From Acidimicrobiales bacterium (lineage in GTDB: Bacteria; Actinomycetota; Acidimicrobiia; Acidimicrobiales; CAIXPF01), in the NCBI GenBank assembly GCA_020846295.1, contig JADLEF010000138.1, forward strand, positions 1 through 42,422: 42,422 nt of DNA, read 5' to 3'. The position numbers and the translations under genes were made by a program. Shown here piece by piece: positions 1-7,785 of this stretch. The stretch's first letter is position 1. Every line of letters begins with the position of its first letter. The notes under the pieces were generated by a model, which ran no database searches, was not told the origin of the DNA, and saw only the letters and a list, made by a program, of their open reading frames with translations.

Positions 1-178
1 ACAAGCACGGCCCGGCATGGGGTGGGGGCCCCGTGCTCGGGAGGAGGATGGGGTTGGGGCCCCATCCGGGAGCGGCGTAGCCGCCAAACAAGCACGGCCC
101 GGCATGGGGTGGGGGCCCCGTGCTCGGGAGGAGGATGGGGTTGGGGCCCCATCCGGGAGCGGCGTAGCCGCCAAACAA
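1..178. repeat. 87-bp tandem repeat, two full copies plus the start of a third
   Basis: Bases 1-87 and 88-174 are identical, and a third copy begins at 175 but diverges after four bases. The array may extend beyond the left edge. Each unit contains three inverted repeats, at 4-10/31-37 (AGCACGG), 46-53/60-67 (GGATGGGG) and 72-76/80-84 (GCGGC, GTA loop). Because 87 is a multiple of three, the reading frame of the downstream amidase stays open through the array. I nevertheless place the amidase start after it, because the paralogue downstream aligns from there. Confidence 0.9.
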
Positions 179-192
179 GAACGGATGTACCA

Positions 193-1602
193 ATGATCGA
201 TATCCCTCGCACGATGACCGAGGCGGCTGCCTTGCTGCGCTCGGGAGAGCTGACGAGCTTGGCCCTCACCGAGGCGTGCTTCACGCTCGCCGACGAGCTG
301 GACCCCCAGCTCGGCACGTACATCACCCGGTACGACGAGTCGGCCCTCCTCGCCGCCAAGGCGGCGGACGAGGAGTTGGCCTCCGGGGTGGACAGGGGCG
401 TGCTGCACGGTATGCCACTGGGCATCAAGGACATCATCGCCTGCAAGGAGGGCGAGACGACCGGCAACTCGGTGGTGTTCGATGCCGAGTGGTATGCCGG
501 GGCGGATGCGCCGGTGGTGGCCCGGCTGCGGGAGGCGGGCGCAGTCATCACCGGGAAGCTGACGACGATGGAGTATGCCTGCGGTCTGCCGGACGAGACC
601 AAGCCGTACCCGATGCCGCGCAACCCGTGGGACACCGCGACCTGGCCGGGTGGCTCGAGCTCGGGTTCGGGTTCCGGGGTGGCGGCGGGGCTGTTCCTCG
701 GTGCGCTGGGCACCGACACCGGGGGCAGTGTCCGCTTGCCGGCGGCGTTCTGTGGGATCACCGGTATGAAGCAGACCTACGGGTTGGTGCCCAAGTCGGG
801 TTGCCTGCCGCTCGGCGTCACCCTGGACCACATCGGGCCGATGACCCGGTCGGTGGCCGACGCCGCCGCCATGTTGGCGGTGATGGCCGGCTACGACGGC
901 GGCGATCCGTCGATGGCTCCGGGTGTCGCGGCGGGGGACTACCCGTCGATGCTCACCGGTGACCTCACCGGGCTCGCCATCGGGGTCGAGCGCGAGCACC
1001 ACCTCGGTCGGCCGGGCTGTGATCCGGCGCTGGTCGACGTGTTCGAATCGGCGGTCGCTGCGCTGGCCGAGGCGGGCGCCACGGTGGTGGACGTGTCGAT
1101 CCCGTACTACGACGAGCTGGCGTCGGCCACCATGTTGTGCTGGCCGGTGGAGGCCTTCGCCTTCCACCGTCGGTGGCTCGCCGAGCGTTGGACCGACTAC
1201 GGCCGCTGGACGCGCTCGGTGATCGCCGCCGGGGCGTTGCTCACCGCGGCCGACTACGCCCAGATCCTCAAGGTCCGTCGCATCGGCAAGGCCGCGCTCG
1301 ATCGGCTGTTCACCGGCGTCGACCTCATCGTCAGCCCCACGTGCACCGCCGGTGCCATCAGCTATGACGAGCTTGGGTGGGACAACCTGATGCACACCAT
1401 CTTCACGCCGTACTGGGATGCCGTGGGCAACCCGGCGCTGACCGTGCCGATGGGTTTCACTGCGGCGGGCCTCCCGCTGGGCCTGCAGATCGCCGGACGG
1501 CCGTTCGAGGACGGGCTGGTGCTGCGGGCCGGCGACGCCTTCCAGCGGCTCACCACCCACCACCTCCAGGTCCCGGCGCTCGCCGCGGGCGCCATCGCCT
1601 GA
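193..1602 (+). CDS. Amidase signature family hydrolase, copy 1
   Basis: A 469-residue amidase-signature enzyme, expected to hydrolyse a carboxamide to acid and ammonia in the cytoplasm; the substrate is unknown. The catalytic triad of the family is visible as Lys79 (in GIKD), cis-Ser155 (first Ser of [10 protein letters not shown]) and nucleophile Ser179 (TDTGGS), with the usual 24-residue Ser-Ser spacing. The ATG at 193 is chosen because it aligns residue for residue with the start of the paralogue at 1888, although the frame is open upstream through the 87-bp repeats. It heads an operon with a small protein at 1692 and two further amidases. It resembles GatA, but a GatB is not nearby and three copies in a row argue for a catabolic or AtzE-like role. 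The family is certain; the role is not. Confidence 0.9.
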   Translation: MIDIPRTMTEAAALLRSGELTSLALTEACFTLADELDPQLGTYITRYDESALLAAKAADEELASGVDRGVLHGMPLGIKDIIACKEGETTGNSVVFDAEWYAGADAPVVARLREAGAVITGKLTTMEYACGLPDETKPYPMPRNPWDTATWPGGSSSGSGSGVAAGLFLGALGTDTGGSVRLPAAFCGITGMKQTYGLVPKSGCLPLGVTLDHIGPMTRSVADAAAMLAVMAGYDGGDPSMAPGVAAGDYPSMLTGDLTGLAIGVEREHHLGRPGCDPALVDVFESAVAALAEAGATVVDVSIPYYDELASATMLCWPVEAFAFHRRWLAERWTDYGRWTRSVIAAGALLTAADYAQILKVRRIGKAALDRLFTGVDLIVSPTCTAGAISYDELGWDNLMHTIFTPYWDAVGNPALTVPMGFTAAGLPLGLQIAGRPFEDGLVLRAGDAFQRLTTHHLQVPALAAGAIA

Positions 1603-1691
1603 TCCATCCGGACGGTACACAGCCACACCCACACCCACACCGGCCCCCCTATCCCACCTGTACCCGCACCCTCGCAGCAAAGGAACCCACC

Positions 1692-1886
1692 ATGCCCACC
1701 GAGACGCCCGACACCGAGACCACCGTGCGCACCATGTTCGCCCTCGCCGGCGTGACCCCTCCGGAGGAGGAGATGGCGGCCTTCATCGCCGGCTACCCCG
1801 CCACGCGCGCCGCGCTGGACGCGCTCTACGCCGTGCCCGACACCCCGCTCACCGACGGCATCCTCGTCTTCCGGCCGGCGGACTGA
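1692..1886 (+). CDS. Small AtzG/GatC-like accessory protein
   Basis: A 64-residue acidic protein between two amidase genes, ending 1 nt before the next start at 1888. It has a short helical-looking body (VRTMFALAGV, EEEMAAFIAGY) and a C-terminal tail ending ILVFRPAD. This resembles AtzG/DUF4089-type small proteins, whose tails end in a similar VFRP motif and which form complexes with the AtzE amidase. Assignment rests on size, tail motif and operon position only. It was found by reading the frame open from 1377; the ATG at 1692 follows an A-rich AAAGGA ribosome-binding site at about 1679. Confidence 0.65.
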   Translation: MPTETPDTETTVRTMFALAGVTPPEEEMAAFIAGYPATRAALDALYAVPDTPLTDGILVFRPAD

Positions 1887-1887
1887 G

Positions 1888-3297
1888 ATGGCAGAGGTCC
1901 CCCTGACCATCGCCGATGCGGCCGCCGCGCTCCGGGCCGGCGAGCTGACCAGCGTGGCGCTGACCGAGGCGTGCTACGCGATGGCCGACCGCCTCGACGC
2001 CGAGCTCGGCACCTACATCACCCGCTACGACGAGACGGCGCTGGCCGCCGCAGCGGTGGCCGACGAGGAGCTGGCCGCCGGCATCGACAAGGGCCCGTTG
2101 CACGGCATACCGATCGGTATCAAGGACATCATCGCCTGCCGGGAAGGTCAGACCACCGCCAACTCGGTGGTGTTCGATGCCGACTGGTATGCCGGCGCCG
2201 ATGCCCCGGTGGTGGCCCGTCTGCGGGCCGCCGGCGCGGTGATCACCGGCAAGGTGACCACGATGGAGTACGCCATCGGCCTGCCCGATGCCACCAAGCC
2301 GTATCCCATCCCCCGCAACCCGTGGGACACCGCGAGGTGGCCCGGTGGCTCGAGCTCGGGTTCGGGTTCCGGGGTGGCGGCGGGGCTGTTCCTCGGTGCG
2401 CTGGGCACCGACACGGGCGGTAGCGTGCGCATGCCGGCGGCGTTCTGTGGGATCACCGGCATGAAGCAGACCTACGGGTTGGTGCCCAAGGCGGGTTGCC
2501 TGCCGCTCGGCGTCACGCTGGACCACATCGGGCCGATGACCCGCTCGGCGGCCGACGCCGCCGCCATGTTGAGCGTCATGGCCGGCTTCGACCCCGCCGA
2601 TCCATCGATGCCTCCCGGTGTCGAGGGCGGGGACTATGCCGCTGCGCTCACCGGCGATCTCTCGGGGCTGCGCATCGGCGTGGACCGGGTGCACCACCTC
2701 GGCATGGCCGGCGCGGACCCCGATCTCGAGACCCGACTCGACGCCGCGGTGGCGGACCTGGAGGCGGCCGGGGCCACGGTGGTCGAGGTCGAGCTGCCCC
2801 TGTTCGAGGAGATGATGACGGCGTGCATGTTGACCATGTGCGTCGAGGCGTTCTCCTTTCACCAACGCTGGATGCAGACCCGGTGGTCCGACTACGGCTT
2901 CGGGATGCGGAGCTTTGTGGGCATCGGCGCCACGTACACCGCGGCCGACTATGCCCAAGCCCAGAAGGTGCGGCGCATCGGGGCGGCGAAGCTGGCCGAG
3001 CTCCTCGGTACGGTGGACCTGCTGGCCATGCCCACCACCGCGGCGGGCGCCCCCGTACTGGACGGCATCTCGGTGGAGAGCTTCCTTGGGATCATCTTCA
3101 CCCAGTACTGGAACCCGGTCGGATGCCCGACGATCGCGGTGCCCATGGGCCTCGGGCGCAGCGGCCTGCCGTTGTCGCTGTCCATCGCCGGCAAACCGTT
3201 CGCCGATGCGCTGGTGCTGCGGGCGGCGGACGCCTTCCAGCGTCGGAGCGCCCACCACCTGCTCACCCCGTCGGTGTTCGAGGCGGTGAGCGCATGA
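1888..3297 (+). CDS. Amidase signature family hydrolase, copy 2
   Basis: A 469-residue paralogue of the enzyme at 193, with the same length and the same triad positions: Lys79, cis-Ser155 and Ser179 (TDTGGSVRMP). It presumably hydrolyses a related amide. The ATG lies 1 nt after the stop of the small protein, and its 3' end overlaps the next small gene by ATGA, so it is part of a translationally coupled operon. The core around the active-site loop is almost identical in DNA to copy 1, including a 71-nt perfect match (2344-2414 versus 649-719), while the remainder of the genes has diverged at synonymous sites. This suggests recent gene conversion or strong local constraint. Substrate unknown. 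Confidence 0.9.
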   Translation: MAEVPLTIADAAAALRAGELTSVALTEACYAMADRLDAELGTYITRYDETALAAAAVADEELAAGIDKGPLHGIPIGIKDIIACREGQTTANSVVFDADWYAGADAPVVARLRAAGAVITGKVTTMEYAIGLPDATKPYPIPRNPWDTARWPGGSSSGSGSGVAAGLFLGALGTDTGGSVRMPAAFCGITGMKQTYGLVPKAGCLPLGVTLDHIGPMTRSAADAAAMLSVMAGFDPADPSMPPGVEGGDYAAALTGDLSGLRIGVDRVHHLGMAGADPDLETRLDAAVADLEAAGATVVEVELPLFEEMMTACMLTMCVEAFSFHQRWMQTRWSDYGFGMRSFVGIGATYTAADYAQAQKVRRIGAAKLAELLGTVDLLAMPTTAAGAPVLDGISVESFLGIIFTQYWNPVGCPTIAVPMGLGRSGLPLSLSIAGKPFADALVLRAADAFQRRSAHHLLTPSVFEAVSA

Positions 3298-3533
3298 GCG
3301 GCGCACCGAGCGTCGGGTACGGTGAGCCGAGCGTCGAGCTGTTCGCACAGCTCGCCGCCTACCAGGGCATCACCTCCCTGACCGAAGCACGGTTGGCCCT
3401 GTCGGTGGCGTCCCACGCGGACCTGCGTCCCGAGCTGCTGGCCCTGCGGGCCAAGCCGATGCCGTTCCTGGAGCCGGTGCCCGAGCCTGCTCAGGCGCTC
3501 ACCTGGCTGGAGCGCGGCGGGGATCGGCCATGA
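3294..3533 (+). CDS. Small amidase-operon protein
   Basis: A 79-residue protein overlapped by ATGA at both ends, with amidase 2 upstream and amidase 3 downstream, which strongly implies coupled translation. Residues roughly 10-50 look helical ([32 protein letters not shown]). The tail carries [21 protein letters not shown], a proline-rich ending reminiscent of GatC/AtzG-like partners that wrap around an amidase. It is not obviously similar to the 64-residue protein at 1692 except in size and layout. I infer that it is a small subunit or stabiliser; no family was firmly recognised. Confidence 0.65.
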   Translation: MSGAPSVGYGEPSVELFAQLAAYQGITSLTEARLALSVASHADLRPELLALRAKPMPFLEPVPEPAQALTWLERGGDRP

Positions 3534-4942
3534 GCGATCTCGCCGATCTCACCGCGACCGAACTGCTGGACGGGTTCGCCGCCGGATCGTTCAGCCCGGT
3601 CGACGCGGTGCGGGCCTGCCTGGCCCGCATCGAGGTCACCGAGCCGGCCCTCAACGCGGTGATCACGCTCCTCGACGGGCCGGCGCTCGTTGCCGCCGAG
3701 CAGAGCGCGGCCCGCTGGCAGGCCGGCACGGCCCGGCCGCTGGAGGGCATACCGTACGGTTTGAAGGACATCATCGCCACGGAGTCGGTCGCCTCGACCG
3801 GCGGGTCGTCGCTGTACCTGGACAACGTGCCGGCGGAGTCGGCGGTGCACGCCTCCCGGCTGGCCGAGGCGGGTGGGATCCTGCTGGCCAAGCTCGGCAC
3901 GTTCGAGTTCGCCTGCGGCGGGGCCGACAACCAGGCCTTCGGACGGGTCCACAACCCGTGGGACCTGGCTCGGACCACCGGGGGTTCGTCCTCGGGTTCG
4001 GGCGCCGCGGTGGCGGCGGGCATGGTCCCGCTCGCCATCGGCACCGACACCGGGGGTTCGATCCGCATCCCGGCCGCCTACTGCGGGATCACCGGCATCA
4101 AACCGACGTACGGGCGGGTACCCCGCCACGGCGTGATGGGCCTGTCCTGGACGTTGGACCACGTCGGGCCGATGACCCGCTCGGCGGCGGACTGCGCGCT
4201 GATGCTCGGTGCCATCGCCGGGCACGACCCGCGGGACGCGACCTCCTCTTGCCGGGCGGTGCCGGACTACGTGGGCGGCCTGGCCGAGCCGGTGGCCGGG
4301 CTGAAGCTGGCCCGGCCCCGGGGATGGTTCGAGGACTGCTTCCATCCGGCGTTCGCCGCTGTCTACGAGGAGGCGGTGGGCTCGCTCGGTTCGCTCGGCA
4401 TCGAGGTCGTCGATGTCGAGGTGCCCGACGTGGCGCTGTCCGCCGCGGCCGGGTGGGTGGTCTGCTACGCCGAGATGTTCTCGCTGCACGAGGGCCACCT
4501 CCACACCATCGAGGAGCGCGACACCATGGGTGCGGGGCTGCTCGGCGCGGGGCCGTTCGTGACCGCCAACGACTACCTGCGGGCGCTGCGCTGGCGGCCG
4601 GCCTTCCAGCGTTCGCTGGCCGAGGCGCTCGGCGACTGCGCCGGGTTCGTGCTGCCCGGGGCGACCACGGCGCCGCCACGGCTCGACGGCATGTCGGTCG
4701 ACACTGGTGACGCCATGGTGGACTGGCTGATGGTGGCGACCCGCAACCACATCCCGTTCAACTACGCGGGCCTGCCGGGCCTGTGCCTGCCGTGCGGGCT
4801 GGCCGACGGCTTGCCGGTCAGCCTGCAGCTGGTCGGCTGGCCTCACGACGACGCCACGCTGCTGCGCATCGGGGCGGCGTACCAGGCGATCACCGAGCAC
4901 CATCGGGCCAAGCCGCCGATCCTGGCGACGACGGGGCCCTGA
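3530..4942 (+). CDS. Amidase signature family hydrolase, copy 3
   Basis: A 470-residue amidase-signature hydrolase, clearly more diverged than copies 1 and 2. The triad is Lys79 (GLKD), cis-Ser153 (GGSSSGSG) and Ser177 ([10 protein letters not shown]), again 24 residues apart. The C-terminal part ([17 protein letters not shown]) is typical of the family. The start overlaps the stop of the preceding small gene (ATGA). It is the last gene of the operon; 19-bp repeats follow about 50 nt later. The three paralogues could process different amides or successive steps of one pathway. The Rieske and flavin oxygenases downstream would fit a degradative setting, but this is inference. Confidence 0.9.
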   Translation: MSDLADLTATELLDGFAAGSFSPVDAVRACLARIEVTEPALNAVITLLDGPALVAAEQSAARWQAGTARPLEGIPYGLKDIIATESVASTGGSSLYLDNVPAESAVHASRLAEAGGILLAKLGTFEFACGGADNQAFGRVHNPWDLARTTGGSSSGSGAAVAAGMVPLAIGTDTGGSIRIPAAYCGITGIKPTYGRVPRHGVMGLSWTLDHVGPMTRSAADCALMLGAIAGHDPRDATSSCRAVPDYVGGLAEPVAGLKLARPRGWFEDCFHPAFAAVYEEAVGSLGSLGIEVVDVEVPDVALSAAAGWVVCYAEMFSLHEGHLHTIEERDTMGAGLLGAGPFVTANDYLRALRWRPAFQRSLAEALGDCAGFVLPGATTAPPRLDGMSVDTGDAMVDWLMVATRNHIPFNYAGLPGLCLPCGLADGLPVSLQLVGWPHDDATLLRIGAAYQAITEHHRAKPPILATTGP

Positions 4943-4996
4943 GCGGGAAGGCCTCCCGAGGCGATGGCCGGTCCGCGCGTGCGCCGTCGCACGTGT

Positions 4997-5100
4997 GGGC
5001 CGGCCGCGCTGCGTCGGGCCGGCCGCGCTGCGTCGGGCCGGCTGCGCTGTGTCGGGCCGGCTGCGCTGTGTCGGGCCGGCTGCGCTGTGTCGGGCCGGCG
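4997..5100. repeat. 19-bp tandem repeat array
   Basis: Five full 19-nt units start at 4997, 5016, 5035, 5054 and 5073, with a partial sixth at 5092. The first two read GGGCCGGCCGCGCTGCGTC; the next three carry C-to-T changes (GGGCCGGCTGCGCTGTGTC). The units contain the GGCCGGCC/GGGCCGGC palindromic core. The array fills the gap between amidase 3 and the small gene at 5136. The 19-nt period shifts frame, so it is not a protein repeat. Copy number is likely to vary between strains. Confidence 0.9.
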
Positions 5101-5135
5101 CACCACCGGAGGCCGGGCCGATAGCCTCGCGACCG

Positions 5136-5366
5136 GTGACAGGCGAGAGCGCGAGCAGCGAGATCGAGTGCACGGCGTTCGGCACCGACGACGGTGACGG
5201 GCGGAACATCCTGGAGATCCCACCGTGCGGTTGCCCGCGCTGCACGGCCAAGCTGCTGCGCGCCGAGGACCCGGATCGCAACTGGCTGCGGGTCAGCGGC
5301 CGCTCGCAGCGCTACCGGGTGGAACCGGCCGAGCTGGGCCCGCTGGGTAAGACCGTCCTGGGCTGA
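5136..5366 (+). CDS. Small CxCxxC protein, unknown function
   Basis: A 76-residue hypothetical protein starting at GTG. It carries PCGCPRC at about residues 29-35, a possible metal-binding knuckle, followed by a basic and hydrophobic stretch (NWLRVSGRSQRYRV) and the tail GPLGKTVLG. The start is preferred because it lies right after the 19-bp array and follows a GATAGCCT element that could serve as a leaderless -10. No other in-frame start gives a shorter sensible protein. No family was recognised. The base composition resembles its neighbours. It could be a small regulator or redox protein; I do not assign a role. Confidence 0.5.
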   Translation: MTGESASSEIECTAFGTDDGDGRNILEIPPCGCPRCTAKLLRAEDPDRNWLRVSGRSQRYRVEPAELGPLGKTVLG

Positions 5367-5456
5367 TCTCCTCGGCTCCGAGCAGCGGTTCGGGCGAAGG
5401 TCAGCACCGCCGACGGATCGAACTGCGGTTCGACTCGCTGGGTCGCCGTCCGGCGG

Positions 5457-6656
5457 TCACGCCTGGTGCTCGACGGTCGAGCGGGCCAGCACGGCGCGGT
5501 ACGCGGCGTCGTCCTCGGCGGCGACGAGCGCGTCCACGATCCGGTGGAAGCGCTGGCCGCCCGCCTCGTTCCGGCCGAACAGCACGTGGTCGCGCCCGCC
5601 GGCGGCGAGGGCCCGCTGCACGGCGAAGCCGGTGGCGTAGTCCTCCTCGCCGACGACCCGCTCCAGGAACGACATCGTGGTGGCGATGCGCGTCCGGGCG
5701 GCCTCGTCCGGCTCGCCGGGCGCCAGGAACAGCTGCACCGTCGTGGAGGAGGCGACATCGGGCCCGGGCAGCAGTTGCGACACCATGATGAGCGGCAGCC
5801 CGGCATCGAAGCGGGCGATCGACACGTGGGGGAACACCGTCCACACCCCGATGGTCAGCGCGCTGGTGCGCCAGTCGGCTTCGGGGGTGGCGGCCAGCTT
5901 GGCCATGGCGGCGTCGGGGGCGCTGACGCGCTGGTGCGGCCCCCAGGCGTCGTACACCGCCTTGTCCGACAGCGCGTCCCCGAAGGTGGCGCGGTGCAAC
6001 ACGGGAAGGTGGTAGAAGTCGAGGTAGCCGTCATAGGCGACCTTCCAGTTGGGCCCCGCGATCGTCTGCCGCCCGACGAGCGCGTGGCCGGCCAGCCCGA
6101 GGTGGGCCAGCGCCTCGCCGTACCCGCACAGGAACTCGTCGAGCCGGAGCGGAGCGCCGGGCCGCAGCCCCACGAACACCAGCCCCGCTCGCTCCTCGCA
6201 GGCGAGGGGGACCAGGCCGTACTGATCGGTATCGAGCGCGCCGAACTCGGCGCGGTTGCGCACGGCGACGAGGGTTCCCTGCTCGTCGTACACCCACCCG
6301 TGATAGGGGCAGTGGAAGCGTCGGGCGGTGCCGCACCCCTCCGCCGCCACGGGCGAGCCCCGGTGGCTGCACCGGTTGAGGAAGGCGCGCAGGCCACCGT
6401 CGTGGCCGCGCACGAGCAGGATCGGGGTGTCGAGCAGGGTGAGCGCCTTGTGGGTGCCGGGAGCGGCCAGCTCGGCCGACGCCGCCGCGACCAGCGGCAC
6501 ACGGCGGAAGATGCGCTCCCGTTCGAGCGACCACCGCTCGGGATCGACGTAGTGGCGCGCCGGCACCCGGGCCACCGAATCGGCGAGCGGTACCGTGCCG
6601 TTGCGGGCGTGGGTCATCGTTCGTCGGGTGAGCTCCACCAGCAGCTGTCGGCTCAT
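5457..6656 (-). CDS. Rieske 2Fe-2S aromatic-ring-hydroxylating-type oxygenase, alpha subunit
   Basis: A 399-residue oxygenase. The N-terminal Rieske domain has CxH at Cys96-His98 and CPYH at Cys116-His119, which bind the 2Fe-2S cluster. The C-terminal catalytic domain has NWKVAYDGYLDFYHLPVLH, where His216, His221 and an acidic residue are expected to bind the mononuclear iron. Family members hydroxylate or demethylate small organic substrates using electrons from a separate reductase/ferredoxin, and neither is encoded nearby. The ATG at 6656 is chosen over upstream in-frame starts because a strong GGGAGGGGAGG Shine-Dalgarno precedes it. It faces the amidase operon convergently. The substrate cannot be told from sequence. 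Confidence 0.88.
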   Translation of the reverse strand: MSRQLLVELTRRTMTHARNGTVPLADSVARVPARHYVDPERWSLERERIFRRVPLVAAASAELAAPGTHKALTLLDTPILLVRGHDGGLRAFLNRCSHRGSPVAAEGCGTARRFHCPYHGWVYDEQGTLVAVRNRAEFGALDTDQYGLVPLACEERAGLVFVGLRPGAPLRLDEFLCGYGEALAHLGLAGHALVGRQTIAGPNWKVAYDGYLDFYHLPVLHRATFGDALSDKAVYDAWGPHQRVSAPDAAMAKLAATPEADWRTSALTIGVWTVFPHVSIARFDAGLPLIMVSQLLPGPDVASSTTVQLFLAPGEPDEAARTRIATTMSFLERVVGEEDYATGFAVQRALAAGGRDHVLFGRNEAGGQRFHRIVDALVAAEDDAAYRAVLARSTVEHQA

Positions 6657-6975
6657 CGGCCTCCCCTCCCTGGCCCGCGGTTCCGTCGCGCATGCTACGC
6701 CAGCGGCTGCCGCACGGTCGCCGAGAGCGTTGCTCCCCGGTTCGGACATCGCTCCGCCAAGGATCTGCATCAAATCATGCGTGACCTCCATCACCGATCA
6801 GCTCGGTTGCACCCATGTGTCCTGACCTGCGTTGACGCGTCGCAGTCAATACTCCAGAGTACGGAAAGCGCTTCGGGACCTTTTCCCGCATCGGGTGACT
6901 TTGGTACGTGTCGGGCCGGCGGGCGCCATCGGTACGGTCATCAGTGAGAAGTTCGCACTGCAAGGACGTGAGCAC
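6657..6975. other. Divergent intergenic region, no gene seen
   Basis: These 319 bp separate the Rieske oxygenase (minus) from the membrane protein gene (plus) and must hold both promoters. On the plus strand there is TTGACG near 6832 and a TACGGT element near 6943. Neither pair has textbook spacing. No repeat or RNA was recognised. Confidence 0.5.
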
Positions 6976-7626
6976 ATGACCGCTATCACCCCCAACGAGG
7001 TCCTCGGCGCCACCACCCCGATGGTGACCGTGCACCGTCGTACCATCGACCGCATCCTGGTCGGCTCCGGCGCCGTGGTGGCGATCGTGCTGGCCCTCGC
7101 CGGCGCCCTGCTGACGTGGGGCGCCAGCTTCTCGAGCGACTACGTGCACGACGAGCTCTCCTCCCAGAACATCGTCTTCCCTGACGCCGAGGCGCTGAAA
7201 GGCCAGCAGCGGGAGGATCTGCTGCAGTTCGCCGGCGCCCGGGTGGACACCGGCAAGGAGGCGGAGGCCTACGCCAGCTACATCGACGGTCACCTCGCCG
7301 CCATCGCCGATGGCCAGACCTACGCCGATCTCAGCGCACCGGAACGGGCGGCCAAGGCGGCGGTGACCACCGCCCAGTCCACTGGCGCTTCGGCCGAGGA
7401 GATCGCCGAGCTGCAGGCCAAGGCCACCGCCCTCACCGGCCAGCGCACCTCGCTGTTCCAGGGCGAGACGTTGCGGGGTCTGCTGCTGAGCGCCTTCGCC
7501 TGGTCCACCGTCGGCAACATCGCCGGGATCTCGGCCAAGGTCGCCTTCGTCGCCGCCGGTGCGATGGCGCTGCTGGTGATCGCCGGGATGTGGCACCACC
7601 GCAAGGTCGCAACCCAGGGGCGTTGA
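6976..7626 (+). CDS. Two-helix membrane protein, unknown function
   Basis: A 216-residue protein. A hydrophobic segment at about residues 28-50 (ILVGSGAVVAIVLALAGALL) and a second near the C-terminus (AKVAFVAAGAMALLVIAGMW) flank a mostly hydrophilic, Ala-rich middle of about 120 residues. The middle would sit outside the membrane if the N-terminus is cytoplasmic. A short cytoplasmic tail HHRKVATQGR follows. AAGGACGTGAG precedes the ATG as ribosome-binding site. The frame is open further upstream but lacks support there. Similar small proteins are common in actinobacteria; I recognise no functional motif. A strong hairpin terminator follows. Confidence 0.75.
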   Translation: MTAITPNEVLGATTPMVTVHRRTIDRILVGSGAVVAIVLALAGALLTWGASFSSDYVHDELSSQNIVFPDAEALKGQQREDLLQFAGARVDTGKEAEAYASYIDGHLAAIADGQTYADLSAPERAAKAAVTTAQSTGASAEEIAELQAKATALTGQRTSLFQGETLRGLLLSAFAWSTVGNIAGISAKVAFVAAGAMALLVIAGMWHHRKVATQGR

Positions 7627-7651
7627 TCGCAGCACGGTGACGAGGTTCCCT

Positions 7652-7693
7652 GCGACGGTGGGGCCGGACCGGTTGGTCCGGCCCCACCGTCGC
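7652..7693 (+). terminator. Perfect 19-bp hairpin terminator
   Basis: A perfect inverted repeat lies 25 nt after the stop codon at 7626: 7652-7670 pairs with 7675-7693 through the tetraloop GGTT. The stem is GC-rich and no T-run follows, as is usual in high-GC actinobacteria. Confidence 0.85.
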
Positions 7694-7697
7694 GTCC

Positions 7698-7732
7698 GCG
7701 CCCATACCGATCGGTTCGGTCGGTATGGGCGC
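7698..7732. repeat. Second inverted repeat, 13-bp arms
   Basis: The arm GCGCCCATACCGA (7698-7710) is perfectly complementary to 7720-7732 across a 9-nt loop, TCGGTTCGG. It starts only 4 nt after the terminator stem and ends 41 nt before the -10 of the monooxygenase gene. It may be a second terminator or an operator for that gene. Confidence 0.7.
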
Positions 7733-7773
7733 TGCGCTGGGCGCGTGGTTGGAGCGCGATGGCGTGGAACGCG

Positions 7774-7779
7774 TACCTT
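7774..7779 (+). promoter_or_regulatory. -10 element of a leaderless monooxygenase transcript
   Basis: TACCTT (TAnnnT) lies 6 nt before the ATG at 7786. This spacing implies transcription starting at or next to the start codon and favours 7786 over the upstream in-frame ATG at 7759. Confidence 0.45.
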
Positions 7780-7785
7780 CCTGCC

